Positions 35,131 to 43,820 of a stretch of 64,000 nucleotides of DNA are shown piece by piece (position 1 is the stretch's first letter; each line of letters begins with the position of its first letter). The notes under the pieces were generated by a model. The model did no database searches, was not told the DNA's origin, and saw only the letters and a list, made by a program, of their open reading frames with translations. Both the position numbers and the translations under genes were made by a program. The stretch is from CAZXGD01 sp046350455. Its GTDB lineage: Bacteria > Planctomycetota > Phycisphaerae > Phycisphaerales > SM1A02. The DNA lies in contig JAXMAM010000005.1 in the NCBI GenBank assembly GCA_046350455.1, positions 62,001 through 126,000 of the forward strand. Reading direction: 5' to 3'.

Positions 35131-37370
35131 GGTGCCGCCTCCGCCCGAACAGGGAGGTGCGAAAACCTCCGCGCCAGCACAGACTCCAGCACGCCCAGCA
35201 CACAGGCTGCCAGCAGCATCCACAGTGCACACTCCATCGTCCCCGCGGTGGAGCGACCCGCTGCGGCAGCAGACTCCGCGGGTGCGCCCGCGCTGTTCCC
35301 TGCGGTGCCCCCCGCGCTGCCTCCCACGCCGTCCCCCGCGCCGCTGCCAGCACTGCCATCTTCTGCCTGCAGCGGGCGCCATGCTGCGCCCAGCCATTGC
35401 TGCACGCGCGCTGGGTCCACGGGCTCCACGCTTGCTGCGGCCGGATTGATCACAGCCGCCAACACACCCAGCACTCGGCCGCCGCTGTCCAGCATCTCAT
35501 ACAGCCCTGCGCGGTCCACCGCCCGCGTGGCGCGCCCACCCGCACCCACCGGCACCATGCGTGCGCCAGGCACGGGCGCGCCGTCCGCACCCACCATGCG
35601 CAGCTCCACCACGCCTGGGCGATCCACCCACGGCAGTGTTCCCACAAGCACAGCGCGCGCAGCAGCCGCCTGCCGCGCTGCTTCAGAAACCACCTCCTGC
35701 CACACTGGCACCATGGCTGGCTTGACAGGCAGCGTGCTCCACGCCAGGTCCATGGCCACGGTGAACAGCACCACGGTGCCGCGCGCATCCGGCGGCCGCC
35801 ACGCCAGGAGCAGCGGCCGTCCATCTGCCGCGGCCAGCTGCACCGCGCCCGCATCCGCGCCCACCTGCACCGGCAGCAGGCGCGACACCTGCACGCTGGG
35901 GGCCAGCGCCGCCAGCTCTGCTGCGATCCCGCGCAGCAGCCCGTTGCCAGGCTGTTCGCTGGGCAGCGCGGCTGCTGGCTCCACGTCCTCCGCCTCAAGC
36001 GCCACGGTCCAGGGCACCTGCAGATGCTCGCGCAGGCGCGGCGTCCAGCCCTGCGCGCGCTCGGCCTGCGAGGGCAGCAGCACCAGCGTTCCGCCGCGCG
36101 CCACAAACTCCGCCGCCAGCCTCCACTGTGCTGCGTCCAGCAAGCCGGGCTGCGCCACCACCAGCGCATCCACGGCTGCCAGCGCGCGCGCATCCAGCGC
36201 CGCCGGGTCCAGCGCCACGCACTCCACCGGCGCGTCCTCTGCGGGTGCCAGCGCGCGGGCCACCCATTCGCCGGCTGGCAGCTGATCAATGCCGGTGCTG
36301 CTCTGGAACGACCGCCGATCCACCACCGCCACGCGCAGGCGCTCGCCGCCCGCCAGCACGCTGGCGCGGACATCGTCCTGTGGCTGCGCGTCGGTGCTCA
36401 GGCTTGCGGTCACAGCGCGGCGGAGTGCCGCCGCTGCATCCGCCGGCCGCTCCTGCACTGCCAGGTCCAGCGAGCGCTCGCGTTCCGACGCCGCCAGCCG
36501 CACGCTGCGCTCCACAGGCGCCACCAGGCTTGGACCCACGATGCGCAGCGTGGTGGCAAGCTCGCCATCGCCACGATCGCGCCGCACGGTCACGTGCACC
36601 AGGCGCTGGTCCTGCGCACCAGGCGTGCGCTGCGGCTCCACCAGCACCAGCTGCGCGTTCTGGCCCACAGCAGGTGGAGGCGCGCTCCACCACAGCTGCA
36701 CTGGCATGGACGCGCCGCCAAGCTGCGGCAGCGGAGGCTGCTCGCGCACGGTCCCAGAGCGGAACGCGCTGGCCAGCAGCACGCGCGCCTCGGTGCCGCG
36801 CACCACCTCTTCCTCCAGGATGCGCGCCGCGCGCTGCAGTGCGCCTGGAATGTCCGCCGGCAGCTGGCTTGGCTCTGCCTCCGTCAGCGCGCGCAGCGGC
36901 CCGCGCCGGTCCAGCGTGGGCGGCTCGTCCGGGCCGGCTGCCGGGCGTCCTGCCAGGATCACCGCCACACGGTCCGCCTGCCCCAGCTGCTCCACCTGCT
37001 GCCGCGCCACGCCAGCGGCCCACTGCAGCGCGGTGCGTCCATCTGCCAAGACCTCTGACGAAGCCACTGAGTCATCCAGCACCACCACCAGCGTGCGCGG
37101 CACTGTGGCGCCCTGCTGCGCTGCGCCAACCAGCGGGCGCGCAATGGCCAGCCCAGCGCACGCCACCAGCAGGCACCGCACTGCCAGGAGCAGCCAGCGC
37201 TCCATGCGGCGGCGGCGCTCCACGCGACGCAGGGCCTGGCGCAGCAGCTCCATGGCGGCCCACTCCACCGGTTGCCGACGGCGGCGCAGCAGCAGGTGCA
37301 CCAGCACTGGAAGCGCCACCGCCGCGGCCGCAGCCACTGCAAGCCCTGGCGACGCAAACCACACGCTCAT
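35127..37370 (-). CDS. BatA-domain/VWA membrane protein
   Basis: A 747-residue protein. It opens with the BatA signature: a first helix, then LPVLVHLLLRRRRQPVEWAA (about residues 19-38), then a second helix. A VWA-like domain starts with LVVVLDDSVASS (about residue 92). Further beta domains and a single C-terminal helix end the protein. A Gly/Ala/Ser-rich linker precedes that last helix. It overlaps both neighbours by 4 bases (ATGA), so DUF58, BatA and VWA proteins are translationally coupled. Such proteins accompany MoxR ATPases in envelope stress or chaperone-like systems. Confidence 0.82.
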   Translation of the reverse strand: MSVWFASPGLAVAAAAAVALPVLVHLLLRRRRQPVEWAAMELLRQALRRVERRRRMERWLLLAVRCLLVACAGLAIARPLVGAAQQGATVPRTLVVVLDDSVASSEVLADGRTALQWAAGVARQQVEQLGQADRVAVILAGRPAAGPDEPPTLDRRGPLRALTEAEPSQLPADIPGALQRAARILEEEVVRGTEARVLLASAFRSGTVREQPPLPQLGGASMPVQLWWSAPPPAVGQNAQLVLVEPQRTPGAQDQRLVHVTVRRDRGDGELATTLRIVGPSLVAPVERSVRLAASERERSLDLAVQERPADAAAALRRAVTASLSTDAQPQDDVRASVLAGGERLRVAVVDRRSFQSSTGIDQLPAGEWVARALAPAEDAPVECVALDPAALDARALAAVDALVVAQPGLLDAAQWRLAAEFVARGGTLVLLPSQAERAQGWTPRLREHLQVPWTVALEAEDVEPAAALPSEQPGNGLLRGIAAELAALAPSVQVSRLLPVQVGADAGAVQLAAADGRPLLLAWRPPDARGTVVLFTVAMDLAWSTLPVKPAMVPVWQEVVSEAARQAAAARAVLVGTLPWVDRPGVVELRMVGADGAPVPGARMVPVGAGGRATRAVDRAGLYEMLDSGGRVLGVLAAVINPAAASVEPVDPARVQQWLGAAWRPLQAEDGSAGSGAGDGVGGSAGGTAGNSAGAPAESAAAAGRSTAGTMECALWMLLAACVLGVLESVLARRFSHLPVRAEAAP

Positions 37371-38320
37371 CGCCCTGCTCCCCGGCCAAGCATGCGTTCG
37401 CGCCGCGCCAGCAGCGCTGCCAGCACGGGCCCCACCGATTCATGCGTGTCCAGGCGCACCAGGTCCACGCCCATGCCTCGGGCCAACCGCTCCAGGTTGC
37501 GCTCGTCAGCTGCCATTTCCTCCAGATACGCCGCGCGCACCGCGCGCGTGTCCACCTCCAGCGCGTCCTCGCCCTCCAGTCCAGCAAACGGCGCTGTCTC
37601 ATCCAGATCAAAGCGCAGCTCCTGCCTGTCCAGCACGCGCAGCAGGATCACGTCGTGTCCGCGGTGCCGCAGCCGCGCCACGCTGTCGCGCACCATCTCG
37701 GCCGGCATGAGGAAGTCCGACACCACCACCACCAGCGAGCGATGCGCCGCGCGCGTCAGCAGCTCGTCCACCGCGCGCAGCAGATCCGCACGGCCATCCA
37801 CAGGCGCGGTGGCCAGCGCCTGCACCACGCTGCGCCAATGTCCCTGCGCGTTGCTGCACCGCGCACCCTGCAGCGGCGTGGGGCCGAACAACCCAACGCT
37901 CACGCGGTCGCGCTGCGCCAGCGCAAGAAAGGCCAGCGCTGCCGCGGCCGCAGTGGCGTGGTCGTACTTGGTCCACAGGTGCTCGCGGCCCGTGCGCGTG
38001 CCGCCCCAGCCGCTCTTCACCCGCAGCGTTCCATACTTCATGCTGGCGCTGGCATCCACCAGCACATGCACGTCCAGGTTGGTCTCCTGCTGGTAGCGCT
38101 TCAGGTACAGCTTGTCGCTGCGGCCAAACACCTTCCAGTCAATGTGGCGCACCGGGTCGCCGGGCACGTACTGCCGATGCTCGGCAAACTCCACAGCCAG
38201 CCCCTGGTAGGGCGACCGGTGCATGCCGCTCATCACGCCTTCGGCGATGCACTTGGCGCGCAGCTCCATGGGCCCAAGCTGGGCCAATGTCTCTGGAGCC
38301 AGATATTGCTCTGCGCGCAC
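37367..38320 (-). CDS. DUF58 domain protein
   Basis: A 317-residue cytoplasmic protein of the DUF58 family that pairs with MoxR AAA+ ATPases. Seen: FAEHRQYVPGDPVRHIDWKV (about residue 45), the family hallmark, followed by a VWA-like fold with VLVDASASMKYG (about residue 90). The start is GTG 38320, 24 bases after the moxR stop; no Met precedes the conserved region. It overlaps the BatA gene by 4 bases. Confidence 0.9.
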   Translation of the reverse strand: MRAEQYLAPETLAQLGPMELRAKCIAEGVMSGMHRSPYQGLAVEFAEHRQYVPGDPVRHIDWKVFGRSDKLYLKRYQQETNLDVHVLVDASASMKYGTLRVKSGWGGTRTGREHLWTKYDHATAAAAALAFLALAQRDRVSVGLFGPTPLQGARCSNAQGHWRSVVQALATAPVDGRADLLRAVDELLTRAAHRSLVVVVSDFLMPAEMVRDSVARLRHRGHDVILLRVLDRQELRFDLDETAPFAGLEGEDALEVDTRAVRAAYLEEMAADERNLERLARGMGVDLVRLDTHESVGPVLAALLARRERMLGRGAGR

Positions 38321-38344
38321 GGCGGGCCTGCGTCCTTCCGCCCG

Positions 38345-39448
38345 TCAGGGCTTCACCAGGCGTTCCAGCTCCTTCACGCCAGGCGCGCCAGCATCCTCCA
38401 CTGGCACAGCCTGCAGCAGCTCGGTGATTACGCGCTCGGTGTCCACGCCATCGGCCTGCGCGTTGAAGTTCAGCTGCAGGCGGTGGCGCAGCACCGGGTG
38501 CGCCACTGCGCGGATGTCATCGGGTGTCACGTGCGCCGCTCCAGCCAGCAGCGCGCGCGCCTTGCCAGCCAGCGTCAGGAACTGGCTGGCGCGCGGCCCA
38601 GCGCCCCACGAGACATAGTCGCTCACCACTCGTGGGCGGACTGCGCCATTTGCGCCCCGACCACCAGCAGCGCCGCCGCCCTCCTCCTGGCCAGCCGCGC
38701 GCGTGGCGCGCACCAGCCGCAGCACGTAGCGCACCACGTGGTCTGCCACCGGCACCTGGCGCACCAGCTCCTGCATGGCGTGCAGGTCTGCCGCGCTCAC
38801 CACGCGGTCGGGCGCGGCGCCGCCAGCGCCTGTGGTGCGCCGGACGATCTCCGCCTCCTCCGCCTCGGTGGGGTAGCCGATCTTGATGTGCATCATGAAC
38901 CGGTCCAGCTGCGCCTCTGGCAGCGGATACGTGCCTTCCTGCTCGATGGGGTTCTGCGTGGCCAGCACAAAGAAGGGGCTGGGCAGCGTGTGGTTCACGC
39001 CACCCACTGTCACCTGCCGCTCCTGCATGGCCTCCAGCAGCGCGCTCTGCGTCTTGGGCGGGGTGCGGTTGATCTCATCGGCCAGCACCACGTTGGCAAA
39101 GATGGGGCCAGGCACAAAGCGCAGCCGGCGCGTGCCCGTGGTGCGGTCCTCCTCGATCACCTCGGTGCCGGTCATGTCGCTGGGCATCAGGTCCGGCGTG
39201 AACTGCACGCGCGCGAATCCCAAAGACATGCTGCGCGCCAGCGTGGAGACCAGCAGCGTCTTGGCCAGGCCCGGCACGCCCTCGATCAAGGCATGCCCCC
39301 CGCACAGCATGGCGATCATCACTTCGTCAATCACGCGGTCCTGCCCCACGATCACCGCGTGCACACTGGCTCTCAGCCGCTCCACCGCAGCCTTCACATC
39401 GGCGGGCGTGCGAACAGATGCGGACGCTTCGCCTGATGGCTGCTGCAT
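38345..39448 (-). CDS. MoxR family AAA+ ATPase
   Basis: A 367-residue ATPase thought to act as a chaperone for the VWA proteins encoded downstream. Walker A: GVPGLAKTLL (about residue 55). Walker B: VVLADEINR (about residue 117). Sensor 1 lies in FVLATQNPIEQEGTYPLPEA and is followed by LDRFMM. A Gly-rich insertion of about 15 residues occurs near residue 260. The start at ATG 39448 leaves 21 bases to the divergent mutM start, so promoters for both directions must lie largely inside the neighbouring gene. Confidence 0.93.
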   Translation of the reverse strand: MQQPSGEASASVRTPADVKAAVERLRASVHAVIVGQDRVIDEVMIAMLCGGHALIEGVPGLAKTLLVSTLARSMSLGFARVQFTPDLMPSDMTGTEVIEEDRTTGTRRLRFVPGPIFANVVLADEINRTPPKTQSALLEAMQERQVTVGGVNHTLPSPFFVLATQNPIEQEGTYPLPEAQLDRFMMHIKIGYPTEAEEAEIVRRTTGAGGAAPDRVVSAADLHAMQELVRQVPVADHVVRYVLRLVRATRAAGQEEGGGAAGGRGANGAVRPRVVSDYVSWGAGPRASQFLTLAGKARALLAGAAHVTPDDIRAVAHPVLRHRLQLNFNAQADGVDTERVITELLQAVPVEDAGAPGVKELERLVKP

Positions 39449-39469
39449 GGCGTGAGTATAGTTCCGCGC

Positions 39470-40471
39470 TTGCCGGAACTCCCTGAAATTGAGGCACTTC
39501 GGCGCGCGCTGGCGCCTGTGCTGACCGGCGCCACCCTGCATGTGCTGCGCATGGGCCCGCATGACATGCGCGCCCGCGGCAGCGGCCGGGCGGAATCGCC
39601 GCAATCCCGCACCACGCGCGGCTCCTGGATGCCACGCCACGCCCTGCTGCATGGCGCCACCGTCAGCGCCCTGCACCGCCTGGGCAAGCAGCTGGCCATC
39701 CAGGCAGCCGATGGCCGCGTGCTGGTGGTGCAGCTGGGCATGAGCGGCCAGGTGCTGGTTGAGACGCCCAGCACCCCGCGCCCCAAGGACCACCGGCATG
39801 TGGAGTGGCGCCTGCACCCGCGCAGGAGTGCGCGGCGCGGCGCAGGCGCCACCCCCTGCACGCTGATCTTCCGCGATCCGCGCCGCTTTGGTGGGCTGCA
39901 CGCCGCGGCGTCGCTTGAAGCGCTGCGCTCCGGTGCCTGGGCCCGGCTGGGCACAGATGCGCTGGACATCACAGGCGCTGCGCTGCACGCCGCCTTGCGC
40001 GGCCGGCGTGCGGTGAAGGCGGTCCTGCTGGATCAGTCTGCGCTCGCAGGCGTGGGCAACATCTACGCTGATGAAGCGCTGTTCCGCGCTGGCATCGCGC
40101 CCACGCGCGCAGCCAGCCGCGTGAGCGCTGCAGAGGCTGCGTGCCTTGCGCTCCACCTCCGCCAGGTGCTGGGCGCATCGGTGGCGCGTGGCGGCAGCAC
40201 CATCCGTGACTACCGCTCTGCCGATGGCTCGCCTGGCACCGCGCAGCACACGCTCGCTGCGTATGGCCGCGGCGGCCTTCCATGCGTGCGCTGCGCCACC
40301 ACGCTGCGCCAGGCGCAGGTGGCAGGCCGGACCACGGTGTGGTGCCCCGCCTGTCAACCACGTGTGCACAGCGCTGCAGGCCGTGGTAACTCGCGCGCTG
40401 CGGGAGAGCGCCCAAGCAAGCCCTCCGACAGGCGCGCTGTGCGCCAAGGTCCGAAGAAGACAGAGAAGTAA
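39470..40471 (+). CDS. mutM: Formamidopyrimidine-DNA glycosylase
   Basis: A 333-residue DNA repair enzyme that excises oxidised purines and nicks the strand. The catalytic N-terminal Pro must follow the start directly, so the TTG at 39470 (giving M-PELPEIE) is preferred over the upstream GTG 39452. Other features: Lys in LGKQLAI (the Lys57 position), GMSGQ, the helix-two-turn-helix segment VGNIYADEALFRAGI, and a C-terminal zinc finger CxxC...CPAC. A basic tail of about 40 residues beyond the finger is unusual. The candidate replication origin and dnaA lie just downstream. Confidence 0.93.
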   Translation: MPELPEIEALRRALAPVLTGATLHVLRMGPHDMRARGSGRAESPQSRTTRGSWMPRHALLHGATVSALHRLGKQLAIQAADGRVLVVQLGMSGQVLVETPSTPRPKDHRHVEWRLHPRRSARRGAGATPCTLIFRDPRRFGGLHAAASLEALRSGAWARLGTDALDITGAALHAALRGRRAVKAVLLDQSALAGVGNIYADEALFRAGIAPTRAASRVSAAEAACLALHLRQVLGASVARGGSTIRDYRSADGSPGTAQHTLAAYGRGGLPCVRCATTLRQAQVAGRTTVWCPACQPRVHSAAGRGNSRAAGERPSKPSDRRAVRQGPKKTEK

Positions 40472-40507
40472 TTCATCTCCTCTTCCTAGAAGAGGGTGCT
40501 GTCAACT

Positions 40508-40516
40508 TGTGGACAA
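40508..40516 (-). promoter_or_regulatory. DnaA box
   Basis: TTGTCCACA read on the minus strand. This is a perfect match to the DnaA box form used by GC-rich bacteria. Confidence 0.6.
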
Positions 40517-40729
40517 CCCGGGACCCGTCACGCGTAAGTCCTTGGCTGCGCAGCTTGTGCATTGCGCCGCTGGCGTGGGACGACCTGTCAATCAGGTTTC
40601 GTCTGTCGCCATCCGGGTTCGCAGCGCGGACCTTGCCTGTCGCTGCACCCCTGCTTACGCGTTCTGAACACGGTTCCCGGCCACCAGGGCCTTCCGCGCC
40701 TCCGAACCAGGACGAACGCACTGGGCAGG

Positions 40730-40738
40730 TTGTCCACA
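40730..40738 (+). promoter_or_regulatory. DnaA box
   Basis: TTGTCCACA on the plus strand, 222 bases from the inverted partner box and 52 bases from the 3' end of dnaA. Confidence 0.6.
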
Positions 40739-40789
40739 CGCCGCCCCCGCGCCATCCTGCGCTGCCGACGTCCCTTCCAGGCTGCTGCG

Positions 40790-42193
40790 TCAGGCCTCGC
40801 GGCGCGACAGCATCTGCTCGATGCGGTTCACGTCGTGGTTGAGCGCTTCATTGGCCTGAGTCTTGGTGGTCACGGTGCGCACGGCGTGCATCACCGTGGT
40901 GTGATCGCGGCCACCGAAGTAGCCGCCGATCTCCTCCAGCGAGTACCGCGTGTGCTTGCGCGCCAGCCACATGCAGATCTGCCGCGGCAGCGCGATGCTC
41001 TTGTGACGGCGCTTGCCCATCAGGTCGCTCAGCTTGATGTCGTAGTAGCGAGTGACGGCCTCGATGATCTGCTGCACCGTGGGCTGCGTGGCGCCGTCGC
41101 CACTTGCTGCGCGCTCGCGGCCATCTGCCAGCGCCTGCTTGGCAAGCTCCAGCGTGATGGGCACGCCGTTGGCCATGGACAGGCCGCGCAGGCGCGTGAG
41201 CGCGCCCTCCAGCTCGCGGATGTTGCTGTCCACGCGCGCTGCGATGTACGCCGGCACGTCGTCAGGCAGCTCCAGGTCATGCAGCGCGGCCTTCGCCTTC
41301 AGGATGGCCACGCGCGTCTCGTATGGCGGGCGATCAATGCGCGCCACCAGGCCGCAGTTGAAGCGGCTCACCAGGCGATCCTCCAGATCGGGGATCTGCT
41401 CCGGCGGCGCATCCGAGCTGAGCACGATCTGCCGCCCAGCCTGGTACAGCGCGTTGAACGTGTGGAAGAACTCCTCCTGCGTCTGCTCGTGCTTGGACAG
41501 GAAGTGGATGTCGTCAATCACCAGCATGTCCGCATGGCGGAAGCGGTGACGGAACTCATGCATGCGGCCCGCGCGCACCGCCTCATGGAAGAGATCCATG
41601 AAGGTGTTGCAGCTGATGTACACGATGCTGGCGCCAGGGTCCTGCCGAAGCATCTGCTGGCAGATGGCCTGCAGCAGGTGAGTCTTGCCCAGGCCAACGC
41701 CGCCATGCACGAAAAACGGGTTGTAGACGCGGCCCGGCTTGGAGGCCACCGCCAGCGCCGCAGCGTGCGGCAGCCGGTTGGCGGGCCCCACCACGAAGGT
41801 CTCGAACACATAGTCCGGCGACAGGATGATCTGCTCGTCGAACAGCGCGTCGGAGGAAGGCTTGGCAGCGTTGCTGGCCACCGGCGCCTGCGGGGCCATG
41901 CCAGCGCGCTCGCCCACAAAGCGCACGCCCACCAGGCGCCCGGTCACGGCCTGCGCAGCTTCAGTGAACGCTGGCGTGCAGCACCGCTGCAGGTAGCTCA
42001 GGCGCACGGGCTCTTCCATCAGCAGCACCAGGCCGCTCTGGTCCATGCCCAGCACGTCAATCTTGTCGAACCAATGCCGGCAGATGTCGCCGTGCGACTT
42101 GCGGAGGTATGCCAGCAGTCGGTCGCGCATGTCCCCCGAGGGTCCAGGCTGCGCTGCTGCGGTTCGCCGATCGGAAGAAGTTCCCGAAGCCAT
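40790..42193 (-). CDS. dnaA: Chromosomal replication initiator DnaA
   Basis: A 467-residue AAA+ initiator. Domain I is at the N-terminus (MRDRLLAYLRKSHGDICRHW). Domain III has Walker A GGVGLGKTHL, Walker B MLVIDDIHF and an arginine-finger region. Domain IV carries the DnaA-box-binding signature GGRDHTTVMHAV near the C-terminus. I give ATG 42193; the frame is open to a GTG at 42256, and the internal ATG at 42130 would start exactly at domain I. None has a clear Shine-Dalgarno. The candidate oriC follows its 3' end. Confidence 0.95.
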   Translation of the reverse strand: MASGTSSDRRTAAAQPGPSGDMRDRLLAYLRKSHGDICRHWFDKIDVLGMDQSGLVLLMEEPVRLSYLQRCCTPAFTEAAQAVTGRLVGVRFVGERAGMAPQAPVASNAAKPSSDALFDEQIILSPDYVFETFVVGPANRLPHAAALAVASKPGRVYNPFFVHGGVGLGKTHLLQAICQQMLRQDPGASIVYISCNTFMDLFHEAVRAGRMHEFRHRFRHADMLVIDDIHFLSKHEQTQEEFFHTFNALYQAGRQIVLSSDAPPEQIPDLEDRLVSRFNCGLVARIDRPPYETRVAILKAKAALHDLELPDDVPAYIAARVDSNIRELEGALTRLRGLSMANGVPITLELAKQALADGRERAASGDGATQPTVQQIIEAVTRYYDIKLSDLMGKRRHKSIALPRQICMWLARKHTRYSLEEIGGYFGGRDHTTVMHAVRTVTTKTQANEALNHDVNRIEQMLSRREA

Positions 42194-42337
42194 GGAGCGC
42201 GAAGGTCCGGGCCAGCGCCAGTGCAGGGCGTGTGCCGGGACGGAAACGACTTTCACGAAGTTGAAGCGGTTCGGAGTCTGCCCACTCCGACACGCGACGA
42301 ACAGCGGGGCGAAATGTAGATCAGTCTCGCGGCTTCG

Positions 42338-43294
42338 TCAACCAACTTCCTCAGCGTTCATCGCATCTGGTGCTGGAGCTTCTGGCTCAGCGCCCTCTGC
42401 TGCTACCATGGCCTCGTAGCGTGCCTTGTTGGTGCGGTGGTCCATCAGCAGATGCAGGCGCGCTGCGCCTCGTGGGCCGGCCACTTTCTCCAGCTTCTCC
42501 CGCGCGAACGGCATCAGCGTTCGCCGGCTGACGTGGGCTATCACTACATCCCGCGCTTCCCACGCCTCCAGAAGCGGCCGCAGGTCGTCCACGTGGATGT
42601 GCTTGCCGATCTTGGCGCGATCGCGGTGCTCGTCCTCAAAGAACGTGCACTCTGTCACTACCACTTGTGCCTTGCAGATCTCCGGACGCAGCAGGAAGGG
42701 CCCAGGCTCTGTGTCGCCTGTGTAGGCCACCAGGGGAATCTCCACCACCTTGGTGATGGCCACGCCTTCTGCACGCAGCTGGCGCAGCTTGTCCTGGGGC
42801 TGCCCCACGAACTCCTCGCGCAGCTTGCTGCGGCGTTCGATGACCACCCACGCCACGGCTGGCACGGTGTGGCTGACCTCGATGGCCCGGATGACCAGAT
42901 TGGGGCGCAGCTCAAAGTCCGTGTCTGGCTCCACGCCGATGATCTCATGGGGCGTGCGCTGGCGCTCCAGGTCCACCCAGCTGGCCATCATGCGGCGGAT
43001 GGGCTCCACCACCTTGGGGTGGCAGAGGCAGCGCCCCTGGTTTGGCATCTTCTGGAACCACCGCTGGCTGAACCAGTAGGGCAGGCCTGCCACATGGTCC
43101 ATGTGCGTGTGCGTCAGCGCCACTGTCTGGGCTGCCAGCACAGGTCGCGGGCAAAGGCCGATATCAAAGGCCAGGTCCAGCTCAGGAACCTGCACCACCG
43201 CCTGCTCACCAGCCACCGACACACCCTGGATGCGGTAAGGACGGGAATACACAAAGCCGAGACGGGCCTCCTGTGGAGGCATCCGTGGAACCAT
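42338..43294 (-). CDS. Metallo-beta-lactamase fold hydrolase, RNase Z-like
   Basis: A 318-residue protein. The metal site HTHMDHVAG (about residue 62) matches the HxHxDH motif. ECTFFEDEHRD, HIHVDDL and VVIAHVSRR supply later ligands as in tRNase Z relatives. The long arm typical of RNase Z is not obvious, so other phosphodiester or ester substrates are possible. It is transcribed towards dnaA, with a 144-base gap. ATG 43294. Confidence 0.8.
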   Translation of the reverse strand: MVPRMPPQEARLGFVYSRPYRIQGVSVAGEQAVVQVPELDLAFDIGLCPRPVLAAQTVALTHTHMDHVAGLPYWFSQRWFQKMPNQGRCLCHPKVVEPIRRMMASWVDLERQRTPHEIIGVEPDTDFELRPNLVIRAIEVSHTVPAVAWVVIERRSKLREEFVGQPQDKLRQLRAEGVAITKVVEIPLVAYTGDTEPGPFLLRPEICKAQVVVTECTFFEDEHRDRAKIGKHIHVDDLRPLLEAWEARDVVIAHVSRRTLMPFAREKLEKVAGPRGAARLHLLMDHRTNKARYEAMVAAEGAEPEAPAPDAMNAEEVG

Positions 43295-43455
43295 GGCTGA
43301 ATCTCCTCGCGCAGCGCTTTCGCGCAGCGGGGCTGAAGGTGCGAGGGCGCATCCTAACCCGCGCAGCCGGGTCCGCTTGCGTTATCGTCCCTGTTCAGCC
43401 GAAAACACTGGCATACGCATTGCTTCCGGAACTGACAAATCGCACTCTTGATCGT

Positions 43456-43478
43456 CTCCCTGAGCGCCGATCAGGGAG
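43456..43478 (+). promoter_or_regulatory. Hairpin covering the ribosome-binding site of the HPt gene
   Basis: An 8-bp perfect stem (43456-43463 with 43471-43478) with a 7-base loop. The right arm contains AGGGAG (43473-43478), the only good Shine-Dalgarno for ATG 43488 (9-base spacing). If it forms in mRNA, it would hide the ribosome-binding site. Confidence 0.4.
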
Positions 43479-43487
43479 CGTAGTGGC

Positions 43488-43805
43488 ATGAGACTGACCG
43501 CAGACCAACTTTATCTTCGCAGCGAGTACGCCGACGACCCGGACATGAAGGGCATCATCTCGCTCTTTGTGGACGAGCTCCCCAAGCGCACGCTGGCCAT
43601 GCAGGAAGCTATCTCGCAGGGCGATCGCGAACGCCTCCGCATGCTGGCCCACCGCCTGAAGGGCGCGGCTGGCGGCTACGGCTTCCCGCAGATCGGTGAA
43701 GCAGCGGCGCTGGTCGAAGCAGCGGTCAAGGAAGATCTCGAGCCCAACGTCGTGCGAAGCCGCATGGGCACGCTCGTCGCCCTGGCGGCGCGGGTTCGTG
43801 AGTAA
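43488..43805 (+). CDS. Histidine phosphotransfer (HPt) domain protein
   Basis: A 105-residue single-domain four-helix HPt protein. The phosphorylatable His55 lies in LAHRLKGAAGGYGF. It carries phosphoryl groups between histidine-kinase receiver domains and response regulators. The next gene, 15 bases downstream, is a receiver-GGDEF protein and is the likely acceptor. No hybrid kinase is in the window. Confidence 0.9.
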   Translation: MRLTADQLYLRSEYADDPDMKGIISLFVDELPKRTLAMQEAISQGDRERLRMLAHRLKGAAGGYGFPQIGEAAALVEAAVKEDLEPNVVRSRMGTLVALAARVRE

Positions 43806-43820
43806 CTCGCAGACATTCAC

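Larger units (their letters stand above)
40472..40789. other. Candidate chromosomal replication origin between mutM and dnaA
   Basis: A 318-bp non-coding stretch downstream of dnaA. It contains two perfect high-GC-type DnaA boxes (TTGTCCACA) in opposite orientation, at 40508-40516 (minus) and 40730-40738 (plus). A locally AT-richer stretch (about 40455-40498) adjoins the first box and could serve as the unwinding element. Weaker box-like sequences (for example TTGTGCATT near 40555) lie between. Function is inferred from box identity and from the dnaA neighbourhood. Confidence 0.55.
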
